Source: Synechococcus sp. LA31 (GTDB taxonomy: Bacteria > Cyanobacteriota > Cyanobacteriia > PCC-6307 > Cyanobiaceae). From it: a stretch of DNA of 64,000 bases. Every line of letters begins with the position of its first letter. Positions within the stretch are counted from its first letter, which is position 1. The stretch lies in NCBI RefSeq assembly GCF_018502385.1, contig NZ_CP075523.1, positions 1,364,001-1,428,000 on the forward strand. The letters run 5' to 3'. Of this stretch, positions 37,103-48,046 are shown piece by piece. The translations under genes and the position numbers were made by a program. The notes under the pieces were generated by a model, which ran no database searches, was not told the DNA's origin, and saw only the letters and a program-made list of their open reading frames with translations.

Positions 37103-37242
37103 TGATCGAATCTACGGACTGCTCCACGGAGCACCCCTGGCCTTCATCTGCTCTGGCGGTGATCCACCCCAGCGGAATCCACAGTTGATCGCGCCGACCA
37201 GGAAGACTGGAAGCAGAGCAGGCGCACACCATTCCTTCCACG

Positions 37243-38436
37243 ATGCTTCAGCCCCCCCCGCAGCGCCAGGGCGATGCAGCGCTTGGCGATCGCGGCCGGC
37301 GTCTGCCCCGAGCTCTCAGGGGCGGGCCCGACTGGCTGCGCCGCAAGCGCCTCTGGGCTGGCCTGCTGGCCGGAGCCCTGGTGATCGGCGGTGGCGGAGT
37401 GCTGGTGAGCCAGCGCCGCAGCAGCCAGCAACAACGCAACCTCGAGAGCTTCACGGTGCTGGCGCGCCAAGGCACCTTGCCGGGGGTGATCACCGCCAGC
37501 GGTGAGCTAGAGGCGTTCCGCAAGGTGAACGTGAGCCCGAAGCGCCAGGGGGTGCTGGAGAAGCTCTATGTGGAAGAGGGCGACAGTGTGCGTGCCAATC
37601 AGCCGCTAGCGCTGATGGACAGCGGTGACCTCGACGACCGCCTCGATGAGCTGCGCGCCCAGCTGCGCTCCGCCAAGGCCCAGCTCAACCGCAGCCAGAG
37701 CGAGCTGCAACGCCGCGAAGCCCTGATCCGCCAGGGCGGCATCAGCGTTGATGACTACAACAGCGCCAAATCGACTTACGAGGTCGACAGAGCCGCTGTG
37801 GAAGCTGCCCAGCAGCGCTTAGAGGCAAGGCTGAAAGAGCGGAGCGACCTGACGGTGCGTGCGCCCTTTACGGGTGTTGTGACGGCTCGCTTCGCCGACC
37901 CCGGCGCCTTCGTGACACCCACCACCTCGGCGTCGGCATCAGCCGGTGCCAGCAGCTCCTCGATCGTGGAGCTGGCTCAAGGCCTGGAGGCAGTGGCGAA
38001 GGTGCCCGAAAGCGACATCGGCCGGATCCAGCTCGGCCAGAGCGCTGCGGTGCGGGTAGATGCCTTCCCCGATCGCCGCTTCCCGGCCCAGGTTCGTCAG
38101 ATCGCACCCCGCGCCGAGAAGCTCAACAACGTGACCTCCTTTGAAGTGAAGCTGCAGCTGATTGACCCGCCGCCCGAGCTGCGGATTGGCATGACCGCCG
38201 ACATCGACTTCAACACCGGCACGTTGGCCTCCCGCACCGTCATTCCCACCGTGGCGGTGGTGACCGAACAAGGCAAACCAGGGGTACTGCTGGTGGGTCC
38301 CGGCAATCAGCCCACCTTCCAGGCCGTCACCCTGGGTGCCAGCAGCGGCAAGGACACGCAGATCCTCGAGGGTCTAACCCCCGGCACCCGCGTGTTCATC
38401 GACCTGCCGCCGTGGGCTAAGAAGCGGGGCGACTAA
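37243..38436 (+). CDS. HlyD-family periplasmic adaptor of an efflux system
   Basis: The 397-residue membrane-fusion protein has an N-terminal cytoplasmic segment, one transmembrane helix (about 36-55), biotinyl-lipoyl-like halves around a coiled coil (about 120-200), and beta-barrel domains. It resembles MacA/DevB adaptors that pair with ABC or RND exporters. No permease is adjacent, because the next gene is convergent (20-base overlap) and unrelated. Confidence 0.88.
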   Translation: MLQPPPQRQGDAALGDRGRRLPRALRGGPDWLRRKRLWAGLLAGALVIGGGGVLVSQRRSSQQQRNLESFTVLARQGTLPGVITASGELEAFRKVNVSPKRQGVLEKLYVEEGDSVRANQPLALMDSGDLDDRLDELRAQLRSAKAQLNRSQSELQRREALIRQGGISVDDYNSAKSTYEVDRAAVEAAQQRLEARLKERSDLTVRAPFTGVVTARFADPGAFVTPTTSASASAGASSSSIVELAQGLEAVAKVPESDIGRIQLGQSAAVRVDAFPDRRFPAQVRQIAPRAEKLNNVTSFEVKLQLIDPPPELRIGMTADIDFNTGTLASRTVIPTVAVVTEQGKPGVLLVGPGNQPTFQAVTLGASSGKDTQILEGLTPGTRVFIDLPPWAKKRGD

Positions 38437-39538
38437 GGAAGCTGCGGCTCACCTCCAAAATGCGCTGGCTTGCTTTGCCATCGCCAAAGGGGTTGTGGGC
38501 CCGAGCCATGGCCTCATAGGCCGCCCCATCGGCAAGCAAGAGAGAGGTTTCCCGCAGGATGTCGGCGCTGGCGGTGCCGATCAGCTTGGCGGTACCGGCA
38601 TTCACAGCTTCCGGACGCTCGGTGGTGCGGCGCAGCACCAGCACCGGCTTCCCCAAGGCAGGCGCTTCCTCCTGCAGGCCCCCGGAATCACTCAACAGCA
38701 AGGTGCAACCACGCATGGCCGCCACCAGCTGGTCGTAGTCGAGCGGTTCGGTGAGGAAGGCGCGGGGGTGATCGCCCAGCAGGGCCTGCAATGGTTCGCG
38801 CACGGTGGGATTGCGGTGCAATGGCAGCAGCAGGGCCGTATCCGGGAAGCGCTCGAGCACCTGAAGGAAGCCCTGGCCGATCTCCTTGAGCCGTTCACCC
38901 CAGTTTTCGCGCCGATGCACTGTGGCCAGGATCACGCGCTGCTGCTCGAAATCGAGACCCGGCAGCACAAACGGTGGGGCCTTCTCAGCCATCAGCAGCA
39001 AGGCATCGATCACGGTATTGCCGGTGATGCACACCTCACCCACGACACCGGAAGCACGGCAGTTGGCGGCCGACACCTCGGTGGGAGCGAAGTGCAGCTG
39101 AGCCAATTGAGAGATCAAGCGGCGATTGGCTTCCTCCGGGTAGGGGTCCATGAGGTTGTCGGTGCGCAAGCCCGCCTCCACATGCCCCACGGGCACCTGG
39201 GCGTAGAAAGCCGCCAGGGCCGAAGCGAAGGCGGTGGTGGTGTCGCCCTGCACCAACACCAGATCGGGCTTGTGCGCCTCAAACTCGGCCTGCAGACCCT
39301 GCAGCGCACCACAGGTGATGTGGGTGAGGGTTTGCTTGGGGGCCATCAGGGCCAGATCGTGATCGGCCTGCAGGCCAAACAGCTCCATCACCTGGGCCAC
39401 CATCTCGCGGTGCTGACCGGTGAGCACCACCCGCGTGCGGACATCAGGGGCGGCCTGAAACGCCTGAATCACCGGCGCCAGCTTGATGGCCTCCGGGCGC
39501 GTGCCCAGCACGATGCAGACGTTGTGGGGGGTGCTCAC
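38417..39538 (-). CDS. wecB: UDP-N-acetylglucosamine 2-epimerase (non-hydrolysing)
   Basis: The 373-residue GT-B-fold enzyme has LGTRPEAIKLAPVI at the start, VQGDTTTAFA, and HVEAGLRT. It interconverts UDP-GlcNAc and UDP-ManNAc for surface polysaccharide. The usual partner, UDP-ManNAc dehydrogenase, is not here. GTG start. It is divergent from pilT across 98 bases. Confidence 0.95.
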   Translation of the reverse strand: MSTPHNVCIVLGTRPEAIKLAPVIQAFQAAPDVRTRVVLTGQHREMVAQVMELFGLQADHDLALMAPKQTLTHITCGALQGLQAEFEAHKPDLVLVQGDTTTAFASALAAFYAQVPVGHVEAGLRTDNLMDPYPEEANRRLISQLAQLHFAPTEVSAANCRASGVVGEVCITGNTVIDALLLMAEKAPPFVLPGLDFEQQRVILATVHRRENWGERLKEIGQGFLQVLERFPDTALLLPLHRNPTVREPLQALLGDHPRAFLTEPLDYDQLVAAMRGCTLLLSDSGGLQEEAPALGKPVLVLRRTTERPEAVNAGTAKLIGTASADILRETSLLLADGAAYEAMARAHNPFGDGKASQRILEVSRSFLSRPAS

Positions 39539-39636
39539 AGGGGCCGGCCATGTAGCCGGATCCTAAAGATGGCGTCGGGATTAGCTGGCCAGAGGCTGGA
39601 TCAGCCGCAAAGCTGGAGGCACACTGCCGCCATGCG

Positions 39637-40800
39637 GTGACCAGCAGCTCCCCCTTCCCCAGCAGCCTGTTTCCGCCGGCAGTGCCACCAGCCGTTGCGC
39701 CAGCGGTAGCTGGAGCCGGCGCCCTAGGCGGCACGCAGCCCAGCAGCCTGGCGTCCATCGTGCAGCTGGCCGAGCGCAGCGGTTTCTCCGATGTGCATCT
39801 GGGGGTTGGGGAGGAGCCCCGCTACCGGGCGCGCGGCGAGATGCTGCGCACGGGTTGGCCCATCAGCGATGCCGCCAGCTTCCACGGCTGGCTGCGGGAG
39901 ATGCTCAGCCCTGCCCAGATCGATGCCTTTCAGCGCGATAAGGAATTCGACGGCTCCCATGCCTTTCCCTTCGTGCGGGTGCGCATCAACCTGCTCGATT
40001 CCCTGCGGGGCCCGGCGATGGTGCTGCGGCTGATCCCCCAGCAGATCGCCACCTTGGAGGAGCTCAACCTGCCACCTGTGCTGAAGGAGCTGGCATCTCG
40101 TCCGAAGGGACTGGTGCTGATTACAGGCCCCACAGGCTCGGGTAAGAGCACCACCCTCGCGGCCATGATCGATTGGATCAATCGCAACCGCAGTTGCCAC
40201 ATCCTCACGATTGAGGATCCGGTGGAGTTCGTGCATGAGAGCCGCCAATCCCTGATCCGCCACCGGGAGGTTGGGCAGCACACCCGCCAGTTCCACAACG
40301 CCCTGCGCGCCGCCCTCAGGGAAGACCCAGACGTGATCCTGATCGGTGAAATTCGTGACAGTGAAACCCTGGCCACCGCCATCGAGGCCTCGCAAACAGG
40401 GCATTTAGTGTTCGGCACCCTGCACACCAATTCAGCGGTGAAAACCGTGGAGCGGGTGCTGGGGATGGTTCCTCCTCGCGAGCAGGAGAGCATGCGCAGG
40501 GCTGTGGCCGAAAGCCTGCTGGCCGTGATCGCCCAAGGGCTGCTGCGAACAACAGATCAACAACGCGCTGCCTTTCACGACATCCTGATCAACACCGACG
40601 CGTGCAAGGACTACATCCAGCGCGGTGAACTAGCGGAGATCGAAGAGATCATGGCCCGCAGCGGTTTCGATGGCATGAAAACCGCCAATCAGGCCCTGCT
40701 TAGGCTCGTGGAATCAGGCCGGGTCCACGCTGATGACGCCCTCGCCCAGAGCCTCAGGCCCAATGAACTGATACAGGCTCTGCGGGGGAAAACGACCTAG
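39637..40800 (+). CDS. pilT: Twitching motility ATPase PilT
   Basis: The 387-residue PilT/GspE-family ATPase has Walker A (ITGPTGSGKSTTLAAMI), the Asp box and Walker B (DPDVILIGEIRDSETL), and the His box QTGHLVFGTLHTNSA. It powers type IV pilus retraction. GTG start with a Pro/Ala-rich leader. No other pil genes lie in the window. Stop overlaps hli. Confidence 0.93.
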   Translation: MTSSSPFPSSLFPPAVPPAVAPAVAGAGALGGTQPSSLASIVQLAERSGFSDVHLGVGEEPRYRARGEMLRTGWPISDAASFHGWLREMLSPAQIDAFQRDKEFDGSHAFPFVRVRINLLDSLRGPAMVLRLIPQQIATLEELNLPPVLKELASRPKGLVLITGPTGSGKSTTLAAMIDWINRNRSCHILTIEDPVEFVHESRQSLIRHREVGQHTRQFHNALRAALREDPDVILIGEIRDSETLATAIEASQTGHLVFGTLHTNSAVKTVERVLGMVPPREQESMRRAVAESLLAVIAQGLLRTTDQQRAAFHDILINTDACKDYIQRGELAEIEEIMARSGFDGMKTANQALLRLVESGRVHADDALAQSLRPNELIQALRGKTT

Positions 40801-41003
40801 GCCTTACCGGCCAGGCGAGCGATCAGCAGCACGCTCAGGCCAATGGACAGCCCGAGCATCGCCATGCGGCCATTCCAAATCTCGGCCTGAGGGGTGAAAC
40901 CACGCTTCCATTGGTTGAGCTCTTCAGGTGCTGCTTCCACAACGGTCTGCATCACCTCTTGTCTGATCTCGGTGGTCTCCGGTGCTGGTTGAGCCGTGGC
41001 CAT
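40797..41003 (-). CDS. hli: High-light-inducible protein (Hli/SCP)
   Basis: The 68-residue single-helix protein has the chlorophyll-binding motif EIWNGRMAMLG. It resembles LHC-like stress proteins that bind chlorophyll and carotenoid in the thylakoid and protect photosystem assembly. Short N-terminal extension (MATAQPAPETTEIRQ). Convergent with pilT over a 4-base CTAG overlap. Confidence 0.93.
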   Translation of the reverse strand: MATAQPAPETTEIRQEVMQTVVEAAPEELNQWKRGFTPQAEIWNGRMAMLGLSIGLSVLLIARLAGKA

Positions 41004-41038
41004 GGCTGTTGCCAGTGAGTCTCAAGAGCCTACTGAGA

Positions 41039-42106
41039 TCAAAAGGGCGGCTGCGGTTCATAGAGCACCGTTGCATCCTCCAGCGCTAGCCGAGGGGCCA
41101 CACCGAGATCGATCCGACTGATCGCACCGGCAGCGAAGCGCTGCTCTGCCGCCACGGCAATCATTGCGGCGTTATCCGTGCAGTAAGCCAGCGGCGCAAG
41201 GCGCCACTGAAGACCCAGCTGACCACAGCGCTGCTCCAACCGTTGACGCAGCCGCCGGTTGGCCGCCACACCGCCCACCATCACCAGAGTGCTGAGCCCC
41301 TGATCCCTGGCGCAGCGCGTGGTTCTCTCCACCAACACGTCGGCCACCACCTGCTCAAAGCTGGCCGCTACATCGGCCAGAGGGAACGGCTGCCCACCGG
41401 TCTCGGCCTCAGCCTTCAGCTGGTTCACCAAACGCAGCACCGCCGTTTTCAAGCCGCTGAAACTGAAGTCGTAGGGATGAAAGCCCCCTGCCGGCAGCGA
41501 CACACGGCCCTTAGGCAACGCAAAGCGCTGCGGATCACCCTGCTCAGCAGCAGCCTGGATGGCCGGGCCGCCGGGGTAGCCCAGATCCAGCAGCCGCGCC
41601 ACCTTGTCGAAGGCTTCACCAGCGGCGTCATCACGGCTGCGGGCCAGGCGTTGATAGCGGCCAGGCCCATCCACACGAATCATCTCGGTGTGGCCGCCGC
41701 TCACCAGCAGCACCAGATAGGGCCCAGCCGGAAGCGGATCTCCCAGCTGCACCGAGCAGAGATGGCCCTCGAGGTGGTGAATCCCGAGAAAGGGTTTGCT
41801 GTGGAGCCGCGCCAGGCTGCGTCCGGTGATGGAGCCAACAAGGAGCGCCCCCACCAAGCCTGGTGCAGCTGTGGCAGCAATCGCATCCAGCTCAGCGAAC
41901 GTGATGCCGCTCTCGCGCATCACCTGATCAATCAACCCAGGCAGGGCCTCCACATGGCGGCGCGAGGCGATCTCGGGCACCACCCCACCCCAGCGCGCAT
42001 GCTCCTCTACCTGAGACGCGACAGCGCTCGCCAACACACGTTGATCGCGCACGACAGCTGCCGCTGACTCGTCACAACTTGTTTCGAGGGCCAGCAGGGT
42101 TGGCAT
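41039..42106 (-). CDS. tsaD: tRNA threonylcarbamoyladenosine biosynthesis protein TsaD
   Basis: The 355-residue ASKHA ATPase has [16 protein letters not shown] and the metal-binding HHLEGH. It transfers threonylcarbamoyl to A37 of tRNAs with TsaB and TsaE. ATG 42106 (MPTLLALE) is the conserved start; upstream sequence in frame is not conserved. Divergent from psaF across 62 bases. Confidence 0.96.
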   Translation of the reverse strand: MPTLLALETSCDESAAAVVRDQRVLASAVASQVEEHARWGGVVPEIASRRHVEALPGLIDQVMRESGITFAELDAIAATAAPGLVGALLVGSITGRSLARLHSKPFLGIHHLEGHLCSVQLGDPLPAGPYLVLLVSGGHTEMIRVDGPGRYQRLARSRDDAAGEAFDKVARLLDLGYPGGPAIQAAAEQGDPQRFALPKGRVSLPAGGFHPYDFSFSGLKTAVLRLVNQLKAEAETGGQPFPLADVAASFEQVVADVLVERTTRCARDQGLSTLVMVGGVAANRRLRQRLEQRCGQLGLQWRLAPLAYCTDNAAMIAVAAEQRFAAGAISRIDLGVAPRLALEDATVLYEPQPPF

Positions 42107-42168
42107 CAGCTTTGAAGGCCGCACGTAGTGTCCGCAAGTGACATCCTGCCGTGCAGCAGCTGGACCCG

Positions 42169-42648
42169 ATGCGCCGCCTCTTTGCTGTTCTGATTTCTGC
42201 CCTGCTGATCTTCGGCTTCGCCCCAGTGGCCAAAGCCGATGTAGCGGGTCTGACCCCCTGCGCTGAGAGCGCCCGCTTCCAGCAGCGCGCAGCTGCTGCA
42301 ACAACCGACCAGGCCAAGGCTCGCTTTGCGATGTACAGCCAGGCGTCCTGCGGCGCTGATGGCCTGCCCCACCTGATTGTGGATGGCCGCCTCAGCCACG
42401 CCGGCGACTTCATCATCCCCGGCATCGCCTTCCTTTACATCGCTGGTTGCATCGGCTGGGCCGGTCGCAACTACCTGATCGCGATCCGTGGTGAGAAAGA
42501 CGCCACCATGAAGGAAATCCAGATCGATCTACCGCTGGCCTTCAAGAGCACTCTCGCTGCAGCCACCTGGCCCATTGCCGCCTTCGGCGCTCTCACCAGC
42601 GGCAAGCTCACCGAGGCCGACGACAAGATCACGGTGTCACCCCGCTGA
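42169..42648 (+). CDS. psaF: Photosystem I reaction centre subunit III
   Basis: The 159-residue protein has a signal peptide ending near VAKA, the lumenal Cys pair (LTPCAES and [11 protein letters not shown]), and transmembrane segments ([18 protein letters not shown]). PsaF forms part of the lumenal docking side of photosystem I. The start is ATG 42169 (MRRLFAVL). psaJ follows 46 bases on. Confidence 0.98.
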   Translation: MRRLFAVLISALLIFGFAPVAKADVAGLTPCAESARFQQRAAAATTDQAKARFAMYSQASCGADGLPHLIVDGRLSHAGDFIIPGIAFLYIAGCIGWAGRNYLIAIRGEKDATMKEIQIDLPLAFKSTLAAATWPIAAFGALTSGKLTEADDKITVSPR

Positions 42649-42694
42649 TCAGGCAAGGCCTGTTTTCACCCGCTCCCGCTATCACTCACCAGCG

Positions 42695-42811
42695 ATGAAA
42701 AAGTTCCTCACCACAGCTCCGGTTTTCGCTGCGATCTGGTTCACCGCCACCGCCGGCATCCTGATCGAATTCAACCGCTTCTTCCCCGATCTGCTGTTCC
42801 ACCCGATGTGA
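42695..42811 (+). CDS. psaJ: Photosystem I reaction centre subunit IX
   Basis: This 38-residue single-helix subunit has the typical start [17 protein letters not shown] and end [12 protein letters not shown]. It stabilises PsaF in photosystem I. Operon with psaF, followed by a terminator. Confidence 0.98.
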   Translation: MKKFLTTAPVFAAIWFTATAGILIEFNRFFPDLLFHPM

Positions 42812-42835
42812 ACATCGGATTGAAGCTATAGCTCA

Positions 42836-42860
42836 GGCGGCCTCACAGGGCCGCTTTTTT
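42836..42860 (+). terminator. Rho-independent terminator of psaFJ
   Basis: The stem GGCGGCC/GGCCGCT (one G-U pair) around a six-base loop is followed by a run of six T, 25 bases after the psaJ stop. Confidence 0.85.
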
Positions 42861-42883
42861 CATGCTCAATCGTTCGCTGTTGA

Positions 42884-43453
42884 TCAAGCGAGCGCCATCA
42901 GCTGCTCGAGCTCAGCCAAAGCACGATCGAGATCGTCGTTCACCAGTGCAGCATCGAATTCAGATTCAGCCTCTAACTCCACCCGAGCCCGCTCCAGGCG
43001 ACGGCTGATCGCATCTTCGCTGTCAGTGCCACGGCCGCGGATGCGCCGCTCTAGCTCTTCAAACGACGGCGGCTTAATGAAGATCTGAAAGCCACTGGGG
43101 AAGCTGCTGCGCACCTGGCGGGCACCCTCCAGCTCAATCTCGAGCAGCACAGGCCGGCCGGCTGTGAGCTGCTGCTCCACCGGCTCCCGCGGGGTGCCGT
43201 AGCAATTGCCGGCAAACTCAGCCCACTCCAGCAGCCCTCCCTCGGCCACCTTGACCTCAAACGCGCCGCGATCCAGAAAAAAATAGTGCTGTCCATCCTG
43301 TTCGCCGCTGCGCGGTGCGCGCGTGGTGGCCGACACAGACAGCCAGATCTGTGGATGGCGCTGCAGCAAGGCCGAAACCAGCGTGCCTTTGCCTACGCCA
43401 CTGGGACCTGTGATCAGGAACAGCCGGCCGGCATCGGAGGCCTCAGCAACCAT
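42884..43453 (-). CDS. gmk: Guanylate kinase
   Basis: The 189-residue protein has the P-loop [13 protein letters not shown], the GMP-binding [18 protein letters not shown] and the Cys-Tyr-Gly NCYGTP segment. It phosphorylates GMP to GDP. ATG 43453; the long upstream open frame is antisense to the NFACT gene. Convergent with psaFJ. Confidence 0.95.
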   Translation of the reverse strand: MVAEASDAGRLFLITGPSGVGKGTLVSALLQRHPQIWLSVSATTRAPRSGEQDGQHYFFLDRGAFEVKVAEGGLLEWAEFAGNCYGTPREPVEQQLTAGRPVLLEIELEGARQVRSSFPSGFQIFIKPPSFEELERRIRGRGTDSEDAISRRLERARVELEAESEFDAALVNDDLDRALAELEQLMALA

Positions 43454-43513
43454 GAGCGATCGAGCGCGGCCCTGCAGAGTAGGAGCGCTGCCGCAGCCTC
43501 TTCGCACCTGCCC

Positions 43514-45256
43514 ATGGCCCCTGCCACGCTCCAGGCCATGGATCTCACCAGCTTGCGAGCGGTGCTGAGCGAACTGCAGCCGCAGCTGCTGCCTAGCCGC
43601 TTTGAGAAGGCCCAACAGGCTGACAGCCACACGCTGCAGCTGGGCTTTCGCACCCTCAAGCAGCGACTTTGGCTTGAGCTGAGCTGGCAGGCAGAGGCCC
43701 CGCGGCTGCTGGCGATCGAGGCCCCGCCACGCCATGGCGATGGCAGCACCTTGGCCCAGCAGCTGCAACACGGCTTGGGCGGCCTTGCCCTGGTGAGCCT
43801 GGAGCAGCCGGGCTGGGAGCGTGTGGTGGAACTCGGCTTCGCACCACGTCCCGGTGAAACCATCCAGCGCTGGCTCGTGCTGGAACTGATGGGCCGCCAC
43901 AGCAATCTGTTTTTGCTGGATGAGCAGCGGCGCGTGGTGGCGGCAGCCCGCCAGGTGCGCCAACAGCAATCGCGGCTGCGGCCCATCGGTACTGGCGATG
44001 CCTACAGCCCACCGCCGCCCCTGAGCGGGCAGCCCCCCAACCGCCAGGAGAGCTTCGCCGATTGGCAACGGCAGCTCACGTTGCTGCCGTTGCCGTTGAA
44101 GCAGGCGCTGCAAAGTGCCTACCAGGGCATCAGCCCGGCCCTTGCCTTGCAGTTAGCCGGTGATGCTCCACACCTCAGCGAATCCCTGCTGGCCCAACCG
44201 GTGAACACGCTGAGCCCAGAGCAATGGCAGCAGCTCTGGCAGCACTGGCAGGCCTGGCTGACGGCCTTGGAGCAAGGACGGTTTGCATACAGCCCAGGGC
44301 GCTGTTGTGCCTATCGCTGCTGGATCAACGAACCCTGCGGCAGCGGTGATCGCCCCAAAGCATCCGAAGCGCTGCCGATCAACCAAGACTTGGCCCGCTA
44401 CCACCACGAGCGACTGGGGGCGCGCTTGGTGCAGCAGCGGCGCCACCAACTCCAGCAACGTCTTGAACATCAGCTGGAGCGGGAACGCAGCCAGCTGATG
44501 GACCAGCAGCAGCTGCTCGATCAGGTGGATAGCAGCGATCAGCTGCAGCAGCAGGCTGATGCCCTGCTCTGCCTCGCCCAGCCCAGCCGCGAGCAGGTGG
44601 CGCAAGCCCAGTCGCTTTATAAGCGCGCCCGCAAGCTGCGGCGCTCCGTGGCCGCGATCACTCCACGGATCGATCAACACCGCCAGCGGATTGAGCAGCT
44701 GGAGGCCAGCCTCACCTACCTCGATCAAGGCCCCACCCACAGCAGCGCCGCTGCCCTCGAGCACCTGAGCAGCCTTGATGACGAGTGCAGCAGCCTGCAT
44801 GCGCTGAAAGGCCCCAGCCGCGCCCAGCGCCGTCAGCAGGCCACAGCCACCCCCTCACCCCTGGAACTAACCAGCCCCGGCGGCCTGCGCCTACAGGTGG
44901 GCCGCAACCACCGCCAGAACGAATGGATCAGCCTGCGCCAGGCCCGCCGCGGTGATCTCTGGTTCCATGCCCAGGAGTGTCCCGGCAGCCACGTGGTGCT
45001 GAAAGGGTCCGAGGGGCTCGGCAGCGACAGTGATCTTCAGGCCGCTGCTGATCTTGCCGCCCACTTCAGCCGCGCCCGCGGCAACCAGCGGGTGGCCGTG
45101 GTGATGGTGCCCTGCGATGAGCTGCAGCGGATTGCAGGGGCGGGCCCCGGCACCGTGCGCCACCGCGGCGGCGAGGTGCTCTGGGCGGAGCCGGGGCGCG
45201 CGTTGGCCCTGCTGAAGGCAGTCGCCCCTAGCCTCAGCGGGGAGCAAGAGCCATGA
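43514..45256 (+). CDS. NFACT-family RNA-binding protein (Rqc2/RqcH/FbpA homologue)
   Basis: The protein has an N-terminal NFACT-N domain ([16 protein letters not shown]), a central coiled coil (about 290-430, Gln-rich) and a C-terminal NFACT-R domain ([18 protein letters not shown]). Bacterial relatives (RqcH) bind stalled large ribosomal subunits with tRNA and add Ala tails. ATG 43514 or 43538 could be the start. Overlaps tatC by four bases. Confidence 0.88.
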   Translation: MAPATLQAMDLTSLRAVLSELQPQLLPSRFEKAQQADSHTLQLGFRTLKQRLWLELSWQAEAPRLLAIEAPPRHGDGSTLAQQLQHGLGGLALVSLEQPGWERVVELGFAPRPGETIQRWLVLELMGRHSNLFLLDEQRRVVAAARQVRQQQSRLRPIGTGDAYSPPPPLSGQPPNRQESFADWQRQLTLLPLPLKQALQSAYQGISPALALQLAGDAPHLSESLLAQPVNTLSPEQWQQLWQHWQAWLTALEQGRFAYSPGRCCAYRCWINEPCGSGDRPKASEALPINQDLARYHHERLGARLVQQRRHQLQQRLEHQLERERSQLMDQQQLLDQVDSSDQLQQQADALLCLAQPSREQVAQAQSLYKRARKLRRSVAAITPRIDQHRQRIEQLEASLTYLDQGPTHSSAAALEHLSSLDDECSSLHALKGPSRAQRRQQATATPSPLELTSPGGLRLQVGRNHRQNEWISLRQARRGDLWFHAQECPGSHVVLKGSEGLGSDSDLQAAADLAAHFSRARGNQRVAVVMVPCDELQRIAGAGPGTVRHRGGEVLWAEPGRALALLKAVAPSLSGEQEP

Positions 45257-46071
45257 GCGAGCGCAACAGCCTGCCGGACGGCAACACCGTGCTGCCCGCC
45301 CCGGCCCCGATCCGGGTAAACCTCCAGCAGGAGGAGGACGCCTCCACCCATCCCGACGATCAGTTCCCGGGGGAGGTGGAGATGACCCTCGTGGATCACC
45401 TCGAGGAGCTGCGGCGCCGCATTCTGCGCAGCCTGCTGGCGGTGGTGGTCGGTGCGGCGGGTTGCCTGCTGCTTGTGAAGCCATTGGTGCGGCTCCTGGA
45501 AGTGCCGGCCCAGGGGATTCATTTCCTGCAGCTGGCACCGGGTGAATTCCTGTTCGTCTCCCTGAAGGTGGCCGGCTACAGCGGCCTCACCTTGGCACTT
45601 CCCTACGTGTTTTATGAGGCACTCTCCTTCGTGCTGCCAGGCCTCACCCGACGGGAGCAGCGGCTGGTGGCGCCTGCCGTGGCGGGCTCAGCGGTGCTGT
45701 TCCTGGCGGGCTTGGCCTTTGCCTGGTGGGCCCTGGTGCCGGCCGCACTCAACTTCCTGGTGAACTACGGCGCGGATGTCGTGGAGCCGCTCTGGTCAAT
45801 CGAGCGCTACCTCGATTTCGTGCTGCTGCTGATGGTGGCCACAGCCCTGGCCTTCCAGCTGCCGGTGCTGCAGATGCTGCTGGCGGCACTGGGCATCGTG
45901 CAAGCCCAAACCATGCTGTCAGCCTGGCGCTTCGTGGTGGTGGCCTCCGCCCTGGCCGGAGCCGTACTCACCCCCTCCACAGACCCGATCACGATGCTGT
46001 TGCTCAGCGGTGCGATCACGGCTCTTTACCTGGTGGGGGTTGGCCTGGCGCGGGTTGTGCAGCGGGCCTAG
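45253..46071 (+). CDS. tatC: Sec-independent protein translocase TatC
   Basis: The 272-residue protein has six transmembrane helices and the TatC signature ([15 protein letters not shown] at the N-terminus, [19 protein letters not shown]). It recognises twin-Arg signals such as that of Rieske protein PetC, encoded nearby. N-terminal extension of about 40 residues is longer than usual. Convergent with the DUF3067 gene. Confidence 0.96.
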   Translation: MSERNSLPDGNTVLPAPAPIRVNLQQEEDASTHPDDQFPGEVEMTLVDHLEELRRRILRSLLAVVVGAAGCLLLVKPLVRLLEVPAQGIHFLQLAPGEFLFVSLKVAGYSGLTLALPYVFYEALSFVLPGLTRREQRLVAPAVAGSAVLFLAGLAFAWWALVPAALNFLVNYGADVVEPLWSIERYLDFVLLLMVATALAFQLPVLQMLLAALGIVQAQTMLSAWRFVVVASALAGAVLTPSTDPITMLLLSGAITALYLVGVGLARVVQRA

Positions 46072-46487
46072 ATCAGAAATTCGCTGGCACGGCCTTCGGG
46101 GAGCTCGAGCGGCAGGGTCATCGCCTTGCCCAGGCGCGGCTTGTCGCTCGTGGTGCAGAGCCACTGCCGCACCTGGGGCGCCACCCCAAGGCCATTGAGA
46201 TTGGCGGTGAGTTCCTCGAGCTTGGCGGTGTAGGCCTCGGCCGTCATCGGAAACGACTGCTGCTCGAGATAGCCCCACATCACCTGGAGATAGAGCCTGC
46301 CGCGGCGCACGATCAGCTGCAGGTCGTAGGAGGCCTGCCAGCGCTGGCGCAGGATCTCGAGCACTTCCGTGCTGCTAAGCGGGGCGTCGGACGGCAGAAC
46401 CATGGCGATCGGGGCGCGCAACAGCATGTTGCAGGCTGCCGCCATCCGACCGCTCCAACCAACGGGAGCCGTCGGGGCAAGGTTCAT
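46068..46487 (-). CDS. DUF3067 family cyanobacterial protein
   Basis: The 139-residue frame contains the DUF3067 core: [37 protein letters not shown]. This family is conserved in cyanobacteria and plastids with no established role. ATG 46487 is one of several possible starts; a shorter form starting at MVLPSDAP is possible. It is divergent from petC across 39 bases. Confidence 0.8.
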   Translation of the reverse strand: MNLAPTAPVGWSGRMAAACNMLLRAPIAMVLPSDAPLSSTEVLEILRQRWQASYDLQLIVRRGRLYLQVMWGYLEQQSFPMTAEAYTAKLEELTANLNGLGVAPQVRQWLCTTSDKPRLGKAMTLPLELPEGRASEFLI

Positions 46488-46526
46488 AATGGGCGCCACG
46501 TTGCCGTGGCTATCGCGCCGCCCCGT

Positions 46527-47075
46527 ATGACCCAGATCCCAGCAAGCGCCTCGAGTGGTGATGTGCCCGGAATGGGTCGTCGTCAATTCATGAATCTGCT
46601 CACCTTCGGGTCGGTGACCGGCGTTGCCCTGGGCGCCCTCTATCCGGTGGTGAGCTACTTCATCCCCCCCAAAGCAGCTGGATCCGGTGGCGGTATCGCC
46701 GCCAAGGATGAGCTGGGCAACGCCGTAACCGCCAGTGGCTGGCTGAGCAGCCACCGCGAAGGCGATCGCAACCTCGTGCAGGGCCTCAAGGGTGATCCCA
46801 CCTATCTGATCGTGGAAGGCAGCGATGCCATCGGCAGCTACGGCATTAACGCCATCTGCACCCACCTGGGCTGTGTGGTGCCCTGGAACGCCGCAGCCAA
46901 CAAATTCATGTGCCCCTGCCACGGCTCCCAGTACGACGCCACCGGCAAGGTGGTCCGCGGTCCTGCCCCTCTCTCCCTGGCGCTGGCTCACGTGTCGGTT
47001 GAGAGCGACAACGTGTTCCTAAGCCAGTGGACCGAAACCGATTTCCGCACCGGCGAGAAGCCCTGGTGGGTCTGA
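46527..47075 (+). CDS. petC: Cytochrome b6f Rieske iron-sulfur protein
   Basis: The protein has a twin-Arg-like [12 protein letters not shown] and transmembrane helix, then the Rieske cluster motifs CTHLGC and CPCHGS. It transfers electrons from plastoquinol to cytochrome f. ATG 46527. petA follows after 38 bases, forming the petCA operon. Confidence 0.98.
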   Translation: MTQIPASASSGDVPGMGRRQFMNLLTFGSVTGVALGALYPVVSYFIPPKAAGSGGGIAAKDELGNAVTASGWLSSHREGDRNLVQGLKGDPTYLIVEGSDAIGSYGINAICTHLGCVVPWNAAANKFMCPCHGSQYDATGKVVRGPAPLSLALAHVSVESDNVFLSQWTETDFRTGEKPWWV

Positions 47076-47113
47076 TCTCCTCTCCAGTCGTCTCCCCCTC
47101 GCCACTCCGCACC

Positions 47114-48046
47114 ATGCGTCGCCCCTTCTCCCTGCTGCTGAGCTCTCTGCTAGCCCTCGGCGCTCTGCTCGTTGCCCCTCAGGCCACCTGGGCCTATCCC
47201 TTCTGGGCCCAGCAGAACTACGACTACCCCCGCGAAGCCACCGGCAAGCTGGCTTGCGCCAACTGCCACCTCGCCAAGAAACCCACCCAGGTGGAACTGC
47301 CTCAGGCCGTGTTCCCCGATGAAGTGTTCAAGGTGGAAGTGGAGATCCCCTACGACACCAAGATGCAGCAGGTGGCTGGCGATGGCAGCCCCACCGGCCT
47401 GAACGTGGGCGCCGTGGTGATGCTGCCCGACGGCTTCACGCTGGCCCCAGCCGACCGTCTCACCGACGAGCTCAAGGAAGAGACCGCTGGTGTTTATGTC
47501 ACCACCTGGAACGACGAGAATCCCAACATCCTTCTGGTGGGCCCCCTGCCCGGTGATGACCACCAGAAGATCGTGTTCCCGATCCTCTCGCCCGATCCCG
47601 CCAGCGATAGCAACATCCACTTCGGTAAGTACCAGCTGCACGTGGGCGGCAACCGCGGGCGCGGTCAGGTGTATCCCACTGGCGAGAAGAGCAACAACAG
47701 CGTGTTCACCGCCTCTGCCGCCGGCACCATTGATGCCATCAATGCTGGTGACAACGGCGCCTCTGATGTGGTGATCAAAACCGCGGACGGCACCAGCGTG
47801 ACCGACACCATCCCCGCCGGCCCCACCCTCACGGCAGCCATTGGTGACGTCGTGGCCGCCGGTGCCGCGCTCACCAACGATCCCAATGTGGGTGGTTTCG
47901 GCCAGCTGGACGCTGAGGTGGTGCTCCAGAACCCCAACCGCATTTACGGTCTGCTGGCCTTCTTCGCCGCTGTGGCACTGGCCCAGATCATGCTGGTTCT
48001 GAAGAAGAGGCAAGTAGAAAAGGTGCAGGCCGCCGAAGGCATCTGA
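47114..48046 (+). CDS. petA: Cytochrome f
   Basis: The 310-residue apoprotein has a signal peptide ending at TWAYPF (Tyr as the axial ligand), the haem site CANCH, and a C-terminal transmembrane helix ([18 protein letters not shown]). It passes electrons to plastocyanin or c6. Stop shares a base with the lgt start (TGATG). Confidence 0.98.
   Translation: MRRPFSLLLSSLLALGALLVAPQATWAYPFWAQQNYDYPREATGKLACANCHLAKKPTQVELPQAVFPDEVFKVEVEIPYDTKMQQVAGDGSPTGLNVGAVVMLPDGFTLAPADRLTDELKEETAGVYVTTWNDENPNILLVGPLPGDDHQKIVFPILSPDPASDSNIHFGKYQLHVGGNRGRGQVYPTGEKSNNSVFTASAAGTIDAINAGDNGASDVVIKTADGTSVTDTIPAGPTLTAAIGDVVAAGAALTNDPNVGGFGQLDAEVVLQNPNRIYGLLAFFAAVALAQIMLVLKKRQVEKVQAAEGI

Noticed and set aside
38495-39640. 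381-residue plus-strand frame opposite wecB
   Set aside because: His/Gln/Gly-rich translation typical of an antisense shadow; wecB has full family motifs.
43454-44113. N-terminal extension of guanylate kinase
   Set aside because: It is antisense to the NFACT gene; the kinase fold starts at ATG 43453.
45726-46526. N-terminal extension of the Rieske protein frame
   Set aside because: It overlaps tatC and the DUF3067 gene and has no family sequence; petC starts at 46527.
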